Origin: CAVPDG01 sp963702535
GTDB lineage: Bacteria; Chloroflexota; Anaerolineae; Anaerolineales; UBA4823
Assembly: GCA_963702535.1 (NCBI GenBank)
Contig: CAVPDG010000011.1
Coordinates: 293,813 to 357,812 of the forward strand
Length of the DNA: 64,000 nt
Reading direction: 5' to 3'
In this document: positions 40,146 through 48,796 of the stretch, piece by piece
Position numbering within the stretch: position 1 is the stretch's first letter
How the letters are laid out: each line of letters begins with the position of its first letter
The notes under the pieces: model-generated
Seen by the model: only the letters and a program-made list of their open reading frames with translations
The model's database searches: none
Told to the model about the DNA's origin: nothing
Position numbers and translations under genes: made by a program

Positions 40146-41201
40146 TTACTGGTGAATATTGACGACGGTGCCGACCGAGGCGAAATTGAAAAACCAGGCG
40201 GCTTCATCCGTGGGAAGGTTGACGCATCCATGGCTCATGGGTGTGCCAAAATTGTGATGCCAGTAGGTGCCGTGCAGCCCGTAGTCTTTAAAGAAATACA
40301 TGACATAGGGAACACTGGGCAGATAGTAGCCAGGACCCGACATGTCTGCTGCGCGGTACTTAACGTAGATCTTGAAGGTGCCTTTAACGGTTGGGTGAAG
40401 CCAGGTACCGGTGGACACCAGCGTGGTGCGCAGGAGCTGGTCGCCTTCGTAGGCATAGGTGCGCTGTGAGCTCAAATCTACGTCGATCCAGCGCTGATGT
40501 TCTCCCACGCCTGCAGGTCGCCCGGGGTACTTGTATTGTCCGGCGGGGGCTTTCTTCTTCTTGGGCTTTTTGGTGGGCTTGGGCGTCTGAGTGGGCGTGG
40601 AGGTAGCGGTTTGAGTAGCTGTAGGGCTAGGAGTAAAAGTGGGTGTTGATGTGGGCGTTGGTGTTGTGGTCGGTGTGGCTGTGGGTGTAGAAGTTGCGGT
40701 TGGGGTTGGAGTGCGAGTTTCTTTCAGCAAGCCCAGGGAAATGGCTGGGAGGGAATCTTTAACGGATAAAGCCTGAGTTAAGGATGGCGAGCCGAACCAT
40801 AGCAACAGACCGGCGAGTACCAGCAGTAATAGAACCAGCGGAAGGTATACCGTCTGCGGGCGGACCAGGGCATCGGACGGAATCGGATAGGCAACGAGCG
40901 GCTCTCGTCGCCGGGGTTTCTCGCTGCTTGCCTGCGGATGGGTGCGCAGGCGCTGAATTGCCCAATGCATCCCCTGGCGGGCGCGCTTGCTTTGTGGGTT
41001 GATCTCCAGAGCGCGATTCAAATAGCCGATGCTGGCTTGTGGGCTGGCCAGGGAAGCCAGCAGCAGCCAGCCTTCCTCGCGGTCCGGGGCGAGGGAAACG
41101 GATTGTTGGGCGTACTTGCGCGCTGCTGCAAGATCGCCGCGCCGGCTTGCTGCCTGGGACTGTTGGATCAGCGAGTTATATGCGTCGGAAACGTCGCTCA
41201 T
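40146..41201 (-). CDS. Membrane-anchored L,D-transpeptidase with TPR and Thr/Pro stalk
   Basis: About 351 residues in five parts. TPR-like helices come first (residues 1-90), then one membrane helix (VYLPLVLLLLVLAGLLLWF). A Thr/Pro-rich stalk follows (about 50 residues of TPTPTAT-type repeats), then a Lys-rich patch (KPTKKPKKKKAP). The YkuD domain comes last, with HGTYWHHNFGTPMSHGCVNL. The stalk suggests that the catalytic domain reaches into the cell wall while the TPR part stays in the cytoplasm. Its ATG overlaps the amidase stop by four bases (41198-41201). Confidence 0.93.
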   Translation of the reverse strand: MSDVSDAYNSLIQQSQAASRRGDLAAARKYAQQSVSLAPDREEGWLLLASLASPQASIGYLNRALEINPQSKRARQGMHWAIQRLRTHPQASSEKPRRREPLVAYPIPSDALVRPQTVYLPLVLLLLVLAGLLLWFGSPSLTQALSVKDSLPAISLGLLKETRTPTPTATSTPTATPTTTPTPTSTPTFTPSPTATQTATSTPTQTPKPTKKPKKKKAPAGQYKYPGRPAGVGEHQRWIDVDLSSQRTYAYEGDQLLRTTLVSTGTWLHPTVKGTFKIYVKYRAADMSGPGYYLPSVPYVMYFFKDYGLHGTYWHHNFGTPMSHGCVNLPTDEAAWFFNFASVGTVVNIHQ

Positions 41202-41992
41202 GGCGTGGGGGTTGCAGTCTCGCTGCTGATGTTTTCATTGTTCAAGAAGCATACAATGCCATCCGTAATGCCTTGCGCGATGACGTCGGGTTTTTGGGTG
41301 AGGATCGCCCGGTCTAAATTCAAGAAGCCCACTTCGATGATCGCTGCGGGGGTGTCCTCATTGATTTCACTAAAAGCGTGGTAACTGGTCATGTCATTCG
41401 TAATGCTGTTGTGAGGGGTAAGACCCGTATTTTGGGCGTAGCGATTTCTCAGGCAAGCTGTCAGCCGGGCTGCCTGGTCTGGATGCGGATTGGCAAGCGG
41501 GGCGGACACTTTGAAACCGGTAGCTACATCGTTGATATAGTCACAGGAATCGGCATGGATGGAGATCAGCGTTGAAGCTGAATAGCCATTCAAACGATTA
41601 TCGAACTCGGTGAGGATATCAACATCATAGCCTTTATCTACCAGGTATTGCTTGACATATGCAGCAACCGTCTCGTTCACGCTGACTTCGGTCAATCCAT
41701 CCTGGCAGACAGCACCGGAATCGTTGCCGGAATGTCCCGCTACGATACCGATCAGCGGCTTTGTGCGCGGTGTTTGGGTTGGCCCGTCCAGGGGTTGGCT
41801 GGTTGCCTGGGGAGCCAGCCCTATGGTAAGGTTCTTCCTCAGGTCGGTCGGAAACAATGCTGGATCTGTCCAGGCTGTGAACAGGGTAGCCAGGATGAAG
41901 GCAACGCCAAGCACAATTTCAAGGATGTAAAAAGTGCCGCGTTGGGGACGTCTCCGCATGGTTTGTGGTTGAGGCGTGGCAGAATTTTCCAT
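41198..41992 (-). CDS. N-acetylmuramoyl-L-alanine amidase (Amidase_3)
   Basis: This 264-residue enzyme has an N-terminal membrane anchor (ILEIVLGVAFILATLFTAW) and an AmiC-type catalytic domain. The zinc ligands fit: His in IVAGHSGNDSG, Glu in LTEVSVNETV and His in SIHADSCDY; the catalytic Glu is in AAIIEVGFLNLD. It cuts the amide bond between muramic acid and the peptide stem. Coupled by ATGA to the L,D-transpeptidase downstream, it marks a small wall-remodelling operon. Confidence 0.92.
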   Translation of the reverse strand: MENSATPQPQTMRRRPQRGTFYILEIVLGVAFILATLFTAWTDPALFPTDLRKNLTIGLAPQATSQPLDGPTQTPRTKPLIGIVAGHSGNDSGAVCQDGLTEVSVNETVAAYVKQYLVDKGYDVDILTEFDNRLNGYSASTLISIHADSCDYINDVATGFKVSAPLANPHPDQAARLTACLRNRYAQNTGLTPHNSITNDMTSYHAFSEINEDTPAAIIEVGFLNLDRAILTQKPDVIAQGITDGIVCFLNNENISSETATPTP

Positions 41993-42080
41993 CGGTCACC
42001 ATACTACCGTAATTACGCGTAGATTGCAAGGATCATTCTCTTTGTAACATTTATAGCAAGAATCGTGCCTGAATTCAAGA

Positions 42081-42123
42081 TTAAAAAACCTGTTTTGCAG
42101 GTTGGGTAACACGCAAAACAGGT
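42081..42123 (-). terminator. Terminator after the SufT-like gene
   Basis: An 11-base stem (42088-42098 with 42113-42123) is followed on the minus strand by six T, 24 bases past the stop at 42147. Confidence 0.8.
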
Positions 42124-42146
42124 CTTGATTTCTGAGGCTTGTGCAG

Positions 42147-42491
42147 TTAATACATACCCCAATCCGCTGCAGCCCCCTCTTCCATCATGGAAAAATCCCA
42201 CATCTCCATCCCCAGCTCGATAGTGGTTGGAAGCTTCAGAAATTTTTCGGCTTTTTGCCGGGTCATGTCCAATAATGCCGGTCCGTATGGGCAGAAAGGG
42301 GTTGTCAGGATCATATCGATCTTTGCCTGATCTTTTTCAATTGCCACATCGCGCACCAATCCGAGCTCGATGATGCTCAATCCGAGCTCAGGGTCAACTA
42401 CTTCGCGCAAAGCATCTCGAAGTTGTGGGCTCAGGTTGGGATGTGTGCTATCCGCTTGCCAGATGACCTTCGGTTTGGATTCTTGCTCCAT
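42147..42491 (-). CDS. DUF59/MIP18 family protein (SufT-like)
   Basis: About 114 residues from the ATG at 42491 with GGAGAG upstream. The sequence LREVVDPELGLSIIELGLVR, followed by DMILTTPFCPYGPALLDM with its conserved Cys, is the MIP18/PaaD/SufT pattern. Such proteins help mature iron-sulfur proteins. It is two bases after sufR and is part of the same minus-strand unit, divergent from sufC. An upstream extension of the frame overlaps sufR and is rejected. Confidence 0.9.
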   Translation of the reverse strand: MEQESKPKVIWQADSTHPNLSPQLRDALREVVDPELGLSIIELGLVRDVAIEKDQAKIDMILTTPFCPYGPALLDMTRQKAEKFLKLPTTIELGMEMWDFSMMEEGAAADWGMY

Positions 42492-42493
42492 GA

Positions 42494-43150
42494 TTAACTC
42501 TCCGCCGGTGACAGGTTGGGGATGATGTAGGTGCAGTGGGCGTCTCCTCTCAACAGGCACTGCACTTTTTCGGCCGGCACCGATAGCATCCTGGAGATGA
42601 GCGTCTGATCGACAGCGCATACCTCCGGGTGGTTCTGCCCCACGTGGTAATAAGGGCATCCGATCTCACGAATGATATAGTCGTTATTGAGTTTTTCCCA
42701 TTGGACGATGAAGCCTTCCTGCCGGAGCAGGTCCGTAACCAGGTTGAGGCGTTGCTCCATGTCTAACCCACCTAACTGCGCCTGGTAATCGGAGGCGACA
42801 TCTTCAGCCATTTGGGCGAAGAGCTGGCTTACCATGTGGCTCGGGAGCGTCCCTTTTAATTGTTCCAATAACCGGAGAGTCAAACGCAAGTAACGGGAGG
42901 GGAAATGTTCCAAACCCTGTTCGGTGAGATAGTACACCCTTCGCGGTCGACCAACTCCGTGACGCTCCTCCGCCGAATCAACCAGCCCATCCGCCTCCAT
43001 TTTGGTGATATGGTGCCTGACCGAAATGGGATTGATTTCAACGGCTTCTGCGATCTCATTGATGGTGCAGCGCTGGCGGCTTAACAGCGTTTGTAGCACG
43101 CGATCACGTGTGGTTTTTAATTGCTCTTCTTCGTATAGTCTTGGATTCAT
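42494..43150 (-). CDS. sufR: SufR-type iron-sulfur transcriptional regulator
   Basis: This 218-residue protein has an N-terminal winged helix (RVLQTLLSRQRCTINEIAEA, PISVRHHITKMEADGLVDS) with the wing GRPRRVYYLT. The C-terminal cysteines follow the SufR cluster pattern: GCPYYHVGQNHPEVCAVD, then CLLRGDAHCTYII. In cyanobacteria and actinobacteria SufR with a 4Fe-4S cluster represses the suf operon. Here it lies divergent from sufC with three promoter-linked palindromes between them, which strongly supports the same role. Confidence 0.9.
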   Translation of the reverse strand: MNPRLYEEEQLKTTRDRVLQTLLSRQRCTINEIAEAVEINPISVRHHITKMEADGLVDSAEERHGVGRPRRVYYLTEQGLEHFPSRYLRLTLRLLEQLKGTLPSHMVSQLFAQMAEDVASDYQAQLGGLDMEQRLNLVTDLLRQEGFIVQWEKLNNDYIIREIGCPYYHVGQNHPEVCAVDQTLISRMLSVPAEKVQCLLRGDAHCTYIIPNLSPAES

Positions 43151-43197
43151 CTTAGATGATTAACTTCGCCACCGGTATGGTTGTATTTAGTAGAAGC

Positions 43198-43226
43198 AGT
43201 ATAGCATGCCGGTGAATATTTGTCAA
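43198..43226 (-). promoter_or_regulatory. sufR promoter
   Basis: On the minus strand TTGACA (43221-43226), a 17-base spacer and TATACT (43198-43203) make a near-perfect promoter 48 bases ahead of sufR. The -35 element lies inside the repeat AATATT-tgtc-AATATT (43215-43230), so binding there would block it. This fits autoregulation. Confidence 0.75.
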
Positions 43227-43233
43227 TATTAAG

Positions 43234-43281
43234 AATAATATCCTAAATATTATTGACTTTACACCGCTGCTCTGCTATAAT
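43234..43281 (+). promoter_or_regulatory. suf promoter P1 with operator palindrome
   Basis: TTGACT (43253-43258), 17 bases, then TATAAT (43276-43281). A perfect palindrome AATAATAT-cctaa-ATATTATT (43234-43254) runs into the -35 element. It is a good candidate SufR operator. Transcription would start near 43288, about 125 bases before sufC. Confidence 0.75.
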
Positions 43282-43298
43282 ACGCCCGAATTTACTAG

Positions 43299-43343
43299 AT
43301 ATTTATGCTAAATATTGACGTAAGTGGAGCGATTTGCTATAAT
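43299..43343 (+). promoter_or_regulatory. suf promoter P2 with operator palindrome
   Basis: TTGACG (43315-43320), 17 bases, then TATAAT (43338-43343). The palindrome ATATTTA-tgc-TAAATAT (43299-43315) touches the -35 element. It repeats the arrangement of P1 62 bases upstream. Confidence 0.75.
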
Positions 43344-43413
43344 CCCCGCCTTAGGGTTTGGGGTAGTGTCCTCTGGACGAACGCAAGATCATACTCGAGG
43401 AGTTTGGTAGGTC

Positions 43414-44178
43414 ATGTCTGAAATATCCATCCGCAACCTGCATGTCAATGTGAACGGCAAAGAAATCCTTAAGGGAGTGAACCTGGATGTCAAGCAGGGT
43501 GAAGTGCATGCTCTCATGGGACCGAATGGCACAGGAAAATCTACACTGGCTTATACCCTGATGGGGCATCCCGGTTATAAGGTGACCGAGGGCGAGGCGA
43601 TCTTCAAGGGTCAGAATGTGCTCGAGCTAGAGCCTGACAAGCGTTCTCACCTGGGAATATTTCTGGCGTTTCAGTACCCGATTGCAATCCCCGGCGTCAC
43701 TGTAGCTAACTTCCTGCGCTCGGCAATCAATGCCAGGCGGAAAGCCGCAAATCCGGCGGATAAAGGAATTCCCATCCCGGAATTCCGCAAGCTTTTGAAG
43801 GAGAAGATGGATCTGCTGCAGATGGATCACTCTTTTGCCGGCAGGTACCTAAATGAAGGATTTTCTGGCGGCGAGAAGAAACGCGCCGAAGTATTGCAGA
43901 TGGCGAGCTTACAGCCGGAAATTGCGATTATGGATGAGACCGACTCGGGACTGGATATCGATGCCCTGCGGATCGTTTCTGAGGGTGTGAATGCCTTGCG
44001 CAATCCAGAACTGGGTGTTCTGGTGATCACCCATTACCAGCGCATCCTCAATTACATCAAGCCGGAGTATGTCCATATCATGCTGGATGGTCGCATCGTT
44101 GAATCGGGTGGACCCGAGCTGGCGCTCCATCTAGAGGAGCATGGTTACGATTGGTTGCGGGAAAAAGCCGGTGTATAA
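43414..44178 (+). CDS. sufC: Fe-S cluster assembly ATPase SufC
   Basis: This 254-residue ABC-type ATPase has Walker A GPNGTGKSTLAYTLMGHPGY, the signature region EGFSGGEKKRAEVLQM, Walker B EIAIMDETDSGLDIDAL and the switch His in VITHYQRIL. It is soluble and drives the SufBCD scaffold. It is the first gene after the sufR-sufC control region. The usual sufC-B-D order follows. Confidence 0.97.
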   Translation: MSEISIRNLHVNVNGKEILKGVNLDVKQGEVHALMGPNGTGKSTLAYTLMGHPGYKVTEGEAIFKGQNVLELEPDKRSHLGIFLAFQYPIAIPGVTVANFLRSAINARRKAANPADKGIPIPEFRKLLKEKMDLLQMDHSFAGRYLNEGFSGGEKKRAEVLQMASLQPEIAIMDETDSGLDIDALRIVSEGVNALRNPELGVLVITHYQRILNYIKPEYVHIMLDGRIVESGGPELALHLEEHGYDWLREKAGV

Positions 44179-44211
44179 GGGATTAGTACAGGATACCTTT
44201 GGAGGTATACA

Positions 44212-45618
44212 ATGAGTTCCGACGCAACGATACTCGAGGGTATTGGAGAGTATAAGTACGGTTTTAGCGATCCCGATACTTCCGTATTCACGTCCCGGAA
44301 GGGGCTGGGCCGGGAGATCGTGGAAAAAATCTCCGAACTAAAGGGGGAGCCGGCGTGGATGCTCGAGTTCCGGCTCAAAGCCCTGGAGCACTTTGAAAAA
44401 CGACCGATGCCGACATGGGGTGGGGATCTCTCTAACCTCAATTTGGATGACATCTATTTTTATGTTAAGCCGACGGATACGGAGAGCAAATCCTGGGATG
44501 ATGTTCCTGAGGCGATCAAGAATACCTTTGATAAGCTGGGTATCCCTGAGGCAGAGAGAAAATTCCTTGCCGGGTTGGGTGCGCAGTACGAATCCGAGAT
44601 GGTTTATCACAAAGTTCAAGACCATCTCGAAAAGCAAGGGGTGATCTTCCTCAGCATTGAGGACGGACTGCGCCAGCACCCCGACCTTTTCCGCCAGTAT
44701 TTCGGAACGGTAATCCCGATTGAGGATAACAAGTTTGCTGCATTGAACGGCGCAGTGTGGTCTGGTGGATCTTTCATTTACATTCCACCGGGTGTGAAAG
44801 TGGATTTGCCGCTACAGGCTTATTTCCGTTTGAATATGGCCAACATTGGGCAGTTCGAGCGGACGTTGATCATCGCAGATGAAGGCGCTCAGGTGCATTA
44901 CGTGGAAGGGTGTACGGCTCCCATCTATATGACAGACTCATTACACAGCGGCGTCATCGAGATCGTCGTGAAGAAGAATGCACGGGTGCGCTACACGACA
45001 ATTCAGAACTGGTCAACCAACGTCTATAACCTCGTCACGCAGCGGGCTATAGTCAATGAAGGTGGAACGATGGAGTGGGTGGATGCGAACCTGGGTTCAA
45101 AATTGACCATGAAGTACCCATCCTGTTACCTGGTTGGTCCTGGGGCGCACGGAGAGATTCTGTCAATGGCGTTCGCGGGCAGGGGTCAACACCAGGATGC
45201 AGGTGGGAAAGTAATCCATTTCGCCCCGCATACCAGCAGCAAAATCACATCAAAATCCATCAGCAAATCCGGTGGGCGCGCTTCCTATCGCGGGTTGCTC
45301 AAGGTTTATAAGGATGCCGAGGACGTCAAGTCGAATGTGGTTTGCGATGCGCTTTTACTGGATGAAACCTCACGATCGGACACATACCCGTATATCGAGA
45401 TCGACGCCGAGGATGTAACCATCGGGCATGAAGCATCCGTCTCCAAGGTGGGAGAGGAGCAGCTCTTTTATCTGATGAGCCGGGGGTTGAGTGAAGAAGA
45501 AGCCACAACGATGGTGGTTTCCGGCTTCATTGAGCCGCTGGTCAAGGAGCTGCCGATGGAGTATGCCATCGAGCTGAACCGGCTGATCCAGCTCCAAATG
45601 GAAGGATCCATCGGGTAG
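44212..45618 (+). CDS. sufB: Fe-S cluster scaffold protein SufB
   Basis: This 468-residue protein carries the SufB pattern: KYGFSDPDTSVFTSRKGLG, WSGGSFIYIPPGVKVDLPLQ, YVEGCTAPIYMTDSLHSGVI and the C-terminal beta-helix ending in RGLSEEEATTMVVSGFIEPL. It is the scaffold on which the cluster is built with SufC and SufD. The ribosome site GGAGG lies seven bases before the ATG. The gap to sufC is 33 bases. Confidence 0.97.
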   Translation: MSSDATILEGIGEYKYGFSDPDTSVFTSRKGLGREIVEKISELKGEPAWMLEFRLKALEHFEKRPMPTWGGDLSNLNLDDIYFYVKPTDTESKSWDDVPEAIKNTFDKLGIPEAERKFLAGLGAQYESEMVYHKVQDHLEKQGVIFLSIEDGLRQHPDLFRQYFGTVIPIEDNKFAALNGAVWSGGSFIYIPPGVKVDLPLQAYFRLNMANIGQFERTLIIADEGAQVHYVEGCTAPIYMTDSLHSGVIEIVVKKNARVRYTTIQNWSTNVYNLVTQRAIVNEGGTMEWVDANLGSKLTMKYPSCYLVGPGAHGEILSMAFAGRGQHQDAGGKVIHFAPHTSSKITSKSISKSGGRASYRGLLKVYKDAEDVKSNVVCDALLLDETSRSDTYPYIEIDAEDVTIGHEASVSKVGEEQLFYLMSRGLSEEEATTMVVSGFIEPLVKELPMEYAIELNRLIQLQMEGSIG

Positions 45619-45678
45619 GTTTTTCAACCGGGTACGGCAACAGTTTTGAATAATACAAACGAATAAGGTTATCGAATC

Positions 45679-47043
45679 ATGGCAGCAACTCGAAGTGTTG
45701 TAACAAGGACCCGCCGGGTAGAGAGCCTGGCTTCGCGAGATTTTATATTTACCCGCGACATGGCGCCAACTCTTGACGGGAAAAAGGGTAATTATCCACC
45801 GTTCTGGGTCGATTATCATGCCAATGCGTGGAATTCCTATCGTTCCTTCCCCATCCCAACGATTCAAGAGGAAGCGTGGCGGCGGACAGATCTGCGTGGC
45901 TTAGAAGCGGGGAGTTTTCGCCTCCCCGATCCGGAAATAGTCAAATCGTTTCCCACCCCACCTGCTGAGCTGCTCCAGCCGCTGGCGGGCAGCGACCACG
46001 GTGGGCAGATCGTGCTGTTGCCAGGCGGTGAGAAGCGTATCTCGGTCGATCCTGAATTGGTCTCTAAAGGCGTCATATTCACGGATCTGGAAAACGCCAT
46101 CGCCCAGCATCCGGAAATTGTGGAAAAGATCCTGGGAAAAATCGTCCGCCCTGACGAAGGGAAGTTTGCCGCGCTGGCAGCCAGCATGGCGAGTAGCGGT
46201 GTTCTGATCTATGTGCCCAAGGGCGTAACGGTCGACCAGCCACTGCACAGTGTCTTATGGGGTCCGGGAACGGGTCTGGCGTATTTCTCGCATATCCTGG
46301 TCTATGTGGATGACGGCGCAGCGCTTACGTATGTCCACGAAGCAGCCTCGCATACCGAATCCCATGGTCAGACCCTGCACGCGGGAATTGTAGAGCTGCA
46401 CGTGGGTGAAGGTTCCAGCCTGCGTTTTGTGGAGCTGCAGTCCTGGGGTGAGCATGTGTGGAATTTCTCCCATGAGCGGGCGCGGGTCAACCAGGATGGA
46501 AACCTCGACTGGATCTTCGGCGCAATTGGGAGTCACCTGACGAAGAATTTTTCCGATCTCGATCTGATCGGCGTGGGGGCGACGGGTCGTATGTCGGGCT
46601 TCTATTTTACAGACGGCGTCCAACACCTGGATCACGATACACAGCAAAATCACCTGGCGGCGCACACCACCAGTGATCTGCTCTTCAAAGGGGCATTGAA
46701 GGATCGGAGTCGCTCGGTATGGCAAGGTATGATCTACGTCGCCCCTGGAGCCCAGAAAACGGATGGTTACCAGGCTAATCGCAATCTGACATTAAGCCCC
46801 AAGGCGCGAGCAGACTCAATTCCCGGTCTGGAGATCCTGGCAGACGATGTGCGCTGCACTCACGGCGCTACTGTGGGCAAGATCGATCCTGAGCAAGTGT
46901 TTTACCTGCTCAGCCGGGGCATACCGTATCCGGAAGCTGAGCGACTGATCGTTGAAGGATTTTTCGACCCAATCATGCAACGCATTCCCTTTGAAGCTGT
47001 TCGGCAGCGTTTCCAGGATGCGATCCTGGAGAAAATGATATAA
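45679..47043 (+). CDS. sufD: Fe-S cluster assembly protein SufD
   Basis: This 454-residue SufB paralogue has the family beta-helix and C-terminus (RGIPYPEAERLIVEGFFDPI) and the conserved stretch HTTSDLLFKGALKDRSRSVW. The N-terminal region (YPPFWVDYHANAWNSYRSFP, QEEAWRRTDLRGLE) is typical of SufD. It completes the SufBCD complex and is thought to help bring iron. A terminator follows. Confidence 0.95.
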   Translation: MAATRSVVTRTRRVESLASRDFIFTRDMAPTLDGKKGNYPPFWVDYHANAWNSYRSFPIPTIQEEAWRRTDLRGLEAGSFRLPDPEIVKSFPTPPAELLQPLAGSDHGGQIVLLPGGEKRISVDPELVSKGVIFTDLENAIAQHPEIVEKILGKIVRPDEGKFAALAASMASSGVLIYVPKGVTVDQPLHSVLWGPGTGLAYFSHILVYVDDGAALTYVHEAASHTESHGQTLHAGIVELHVGEGSSLRFVELQSWGEHVWNFSHERARVNQDGNLDWIFGAIGSHLTKNFSDLDLIGVGATGRMSGFYFTDGVQHLDHDTQQNHLAAHTTSDLLFKGALKDRSRSVWQGMIYVAPGAQKTDGYQANRNLTLSPKARADSIPGLEILADDVRCTHGATVGKIDPEQVFYLLSRGIPYPEAERLIVEGFFDPIMQRIPFEAVRQRFQDAILEKMI

Positions 47044-47082
47044 AATACTTGCAGAATTTTCTGGATTGAAGATTTTCGAGCG

Positions 47083-47149
47083 ATCAGAGGCGAGTGGTGG
47101 GTAAGCGAGGATTGGCGAGCTAATATGCGGCTCGCCTCTGATGCTTTTA
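47083..47149 (+). terminator. Hairpin/terminator after sufD
   Basis: A perfect 12-base stem (47083-47094 with 47131-47142) has a 36-base loop and is followed by GCTTTTATTT. It may partly end transcription between sufD and the small gene, tuning sufS relative to sufCBD. Confidence 0.6.
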
Positions 47150-47174
47150 TTTGACAGAGGTACTGGAGGCGGAA

Positions 47175-47462
47175 TTGACAGAGTTATATTTTACATCGGC
47201 GCCAAATGCGGAAGAAGCTTACCACGTTGGTGATCATGTCGAAGTATTTTGCGATCATGATAAAAGCGGGAATCGCATCCGTGATTGGCTCATCGGCACG
47301 GTAGTCCAGGTGGACCCCAAGATGATCGCGGTTCAATTCCAGGAGAATGTTTATCTAACCGATGGGTGGATGGTTCCAGATCATGTCCTGTGGTACCCGA
47401 AGACATCCACTTATTTGCGGCAGGTGCGACGGCGGCGGGTACATGCCCGCTCAAAAACATAG
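47175..47462 (+). CDS. Small SH3-like protein inside the suf operon
   Basis: About 95 residues. Beta-strand pattern VGDHVEVFCDHD, DWLIGTVVQVDPKMIAVQFQ and DGWMVPDHVLWYP suggests an SH3/Tudor-like barrel, followed by an Arg-rich tail (RQVRRRRVHARS). I do not recognise a named family. The TTG at 47175 is preferred to the TTG at 47151 because GGAGG lies five bases upstream. It sits between sufD and sufS on the same strand, so a role in iron-sulfur assembly or its control is suggested by position only. Confidence 0.65.
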   Translation: MTELYFTSAPNAEEAYHVGDHVEVFCDHDKSGNRIRDWLIGTVVQVDPKMIAVQFQENVYLTDGWMVPDHVLWYPKTSTYLRQVRRRRVHARSKT

Positions 47463-47500
47463 GTGTGTGTTCCTGACCCCGAGAGGCATCGAGCTATCGA

Positions 47501-48754
47501 ATGAAACCAGTCCTCACAGCACAAGCCACCTTAGACACCGACAGGATTCGCGCGGATTTTCCTATTCTCCAGAGGGAAGTTAGACCGGGTGTACCCCTGG
47601 TTTACCTTGACTCTACGGCAACCAGCCAAAAGCCGGCGGCGGTGATCGAAGCCATGGATTCGTTTTACCGGCAATCCAATGCCAACATCCACCGTGGGAT
47701 CCATGTGCTGGCAGAGGAAGCGACTGCGATGTATGAATCGGCGCGTGAGCGGGTTGCCCAATTTATCGGCGCGCCTAAGCCCAGCCAGATCATCTTCACC
47801 AGAAATACAACCGAGTCACTGAACCTGGTGGCGTTCAGCTGGGGAAGAACCTTTCTCCAAGCGGGTGATCTGGTTATCCTGACGGAGATGGAGCATCATT
47901 CGAACCTGGTCCCCTGGCACATGTTGGCGGAAGAGAAGGGTATCCGGCTGGAGTTTATCCCTGTTACTCCAGAAGGGCTGCTGGATCTCCATGAGTACCA
48001 GCGCTTGCTGGGCATGCAACCAAAATTGGTCGCATTCACCCATATGTCCAATGTCCTGGGCACGATCAATCCGGCGAAAGAAATCATCGACCAGGCTCAC
48101 GCTGCGGGGGCGATCACCTTGCTCGACGGGGCGCAGTCTGTACCGCATTTCCCGGTGAATGTTCAGGAGCTGGATGTGGATTTCCTGGCGTTCTCAGCGC
48201 ATAAAATGTGCGGTCCGAGCGGGATAGGCGTGCTCTACGGTAAGAAGGATTTGCTCGAGAAGATGCCGCCATTCCTGGGCGGCGGGGACATGATCAAGCG
48301 TGTCCATTTGCGCTCGTTCATTCCCAATGAGCTGCCGCACAAATTCGAAGCCGGCACACCAGCGATTGCGGAGGCGGTTGGGCTGGGTGCGGCTGTCGAT
48401 TATCTAAACCGTACCGGGATGGATGCAATTGCAGCGTACGAGCACGTTTTAATCCATTATGCTCTGGAACGCCTGGAGGAGATTCCTGGGGTGCGTGTCT
48501 TTGGACCTTCAGCAGGTCACAAAGGCGGCGTGGCTTCCTTTACCCTGGATGATATCCATCCGCATGATGTCTCACAACTCCTGGACCGGGATGGCATTGC
48601 GGTTCGCGCCGGGCATCACTGCGCCATGCCGCTGCATGAAAAATACAACCTGGTAGCCACAACCCGCGCCAGCTTCTATCTTTACAATACGGTGGAAGAA
48701 ATCGATCAACTGGTCAATTCGCTGTATAAAGTAAAACAGTTGTTTGGCTCCTAG
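47501..48754 (+). CDS. sufS: Cysteine desulfurase SufS
   Basis: This 417-residue group II desulfurase has PLP lysine K235 in SAHKMCGPSGIGVLYG, the HH motif in TEMEHHSNLVPW, DGAQSVPHFPV and the active cysteine C374 in RAGHHCAMPLHEKY. It takes sulfur from cysteine and passes it to SufU, whose gene is next. The start and length match the family. Confidence 0.96.
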   Translation: MKPVLTAQATLDTDRIRADFPILQREVRPGVPLVYLDSTATSQKPAAVIEAMDSFYRQSNANIHRGIHVLAEEATAMYESARERVAQFIGAPKPSQIIFTRNTTESLNLVAFSWGRTFLQAGDLVILTEMEHHSNLVPWHMLAEEKGIRLEFIPVTPEGLLDLHEYQRLLGMQPKLVAFTHMSNVLGTINPAKEIIDQAHAAGAITLLDGAQSVPHFPVNVQELDVDFLAFSAHKMCGPSGIGVLYGKKDLLEKMPPFLGGGDMIKRVHLRSFIPNELPHKFEAGTPAIAEAVGLGAAVDYLNRTGMDAIAAYEHVLIHYALERLEEIPGVRVFGPSAGHKGGVASFTLDDIHPHDVSQLLDRDGIAVRAGHHCAMPLHEKYNLVATTRASFYLYNTVEEIDQLVNSLYKVKQLFGS

Positions 48755-48796
48755 CAGGCTCAAAATCCACGCATCACTCACTTGACTACGATAACT

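Noticed and set aside
40540..40730. Low-complexity TPT-type repeat as a DNA repeat element
   Set aside because: It is the coding sequence of the Thr/Pro stalk of the L,D-transpeptidase, not a mobile or intergenic repeat.
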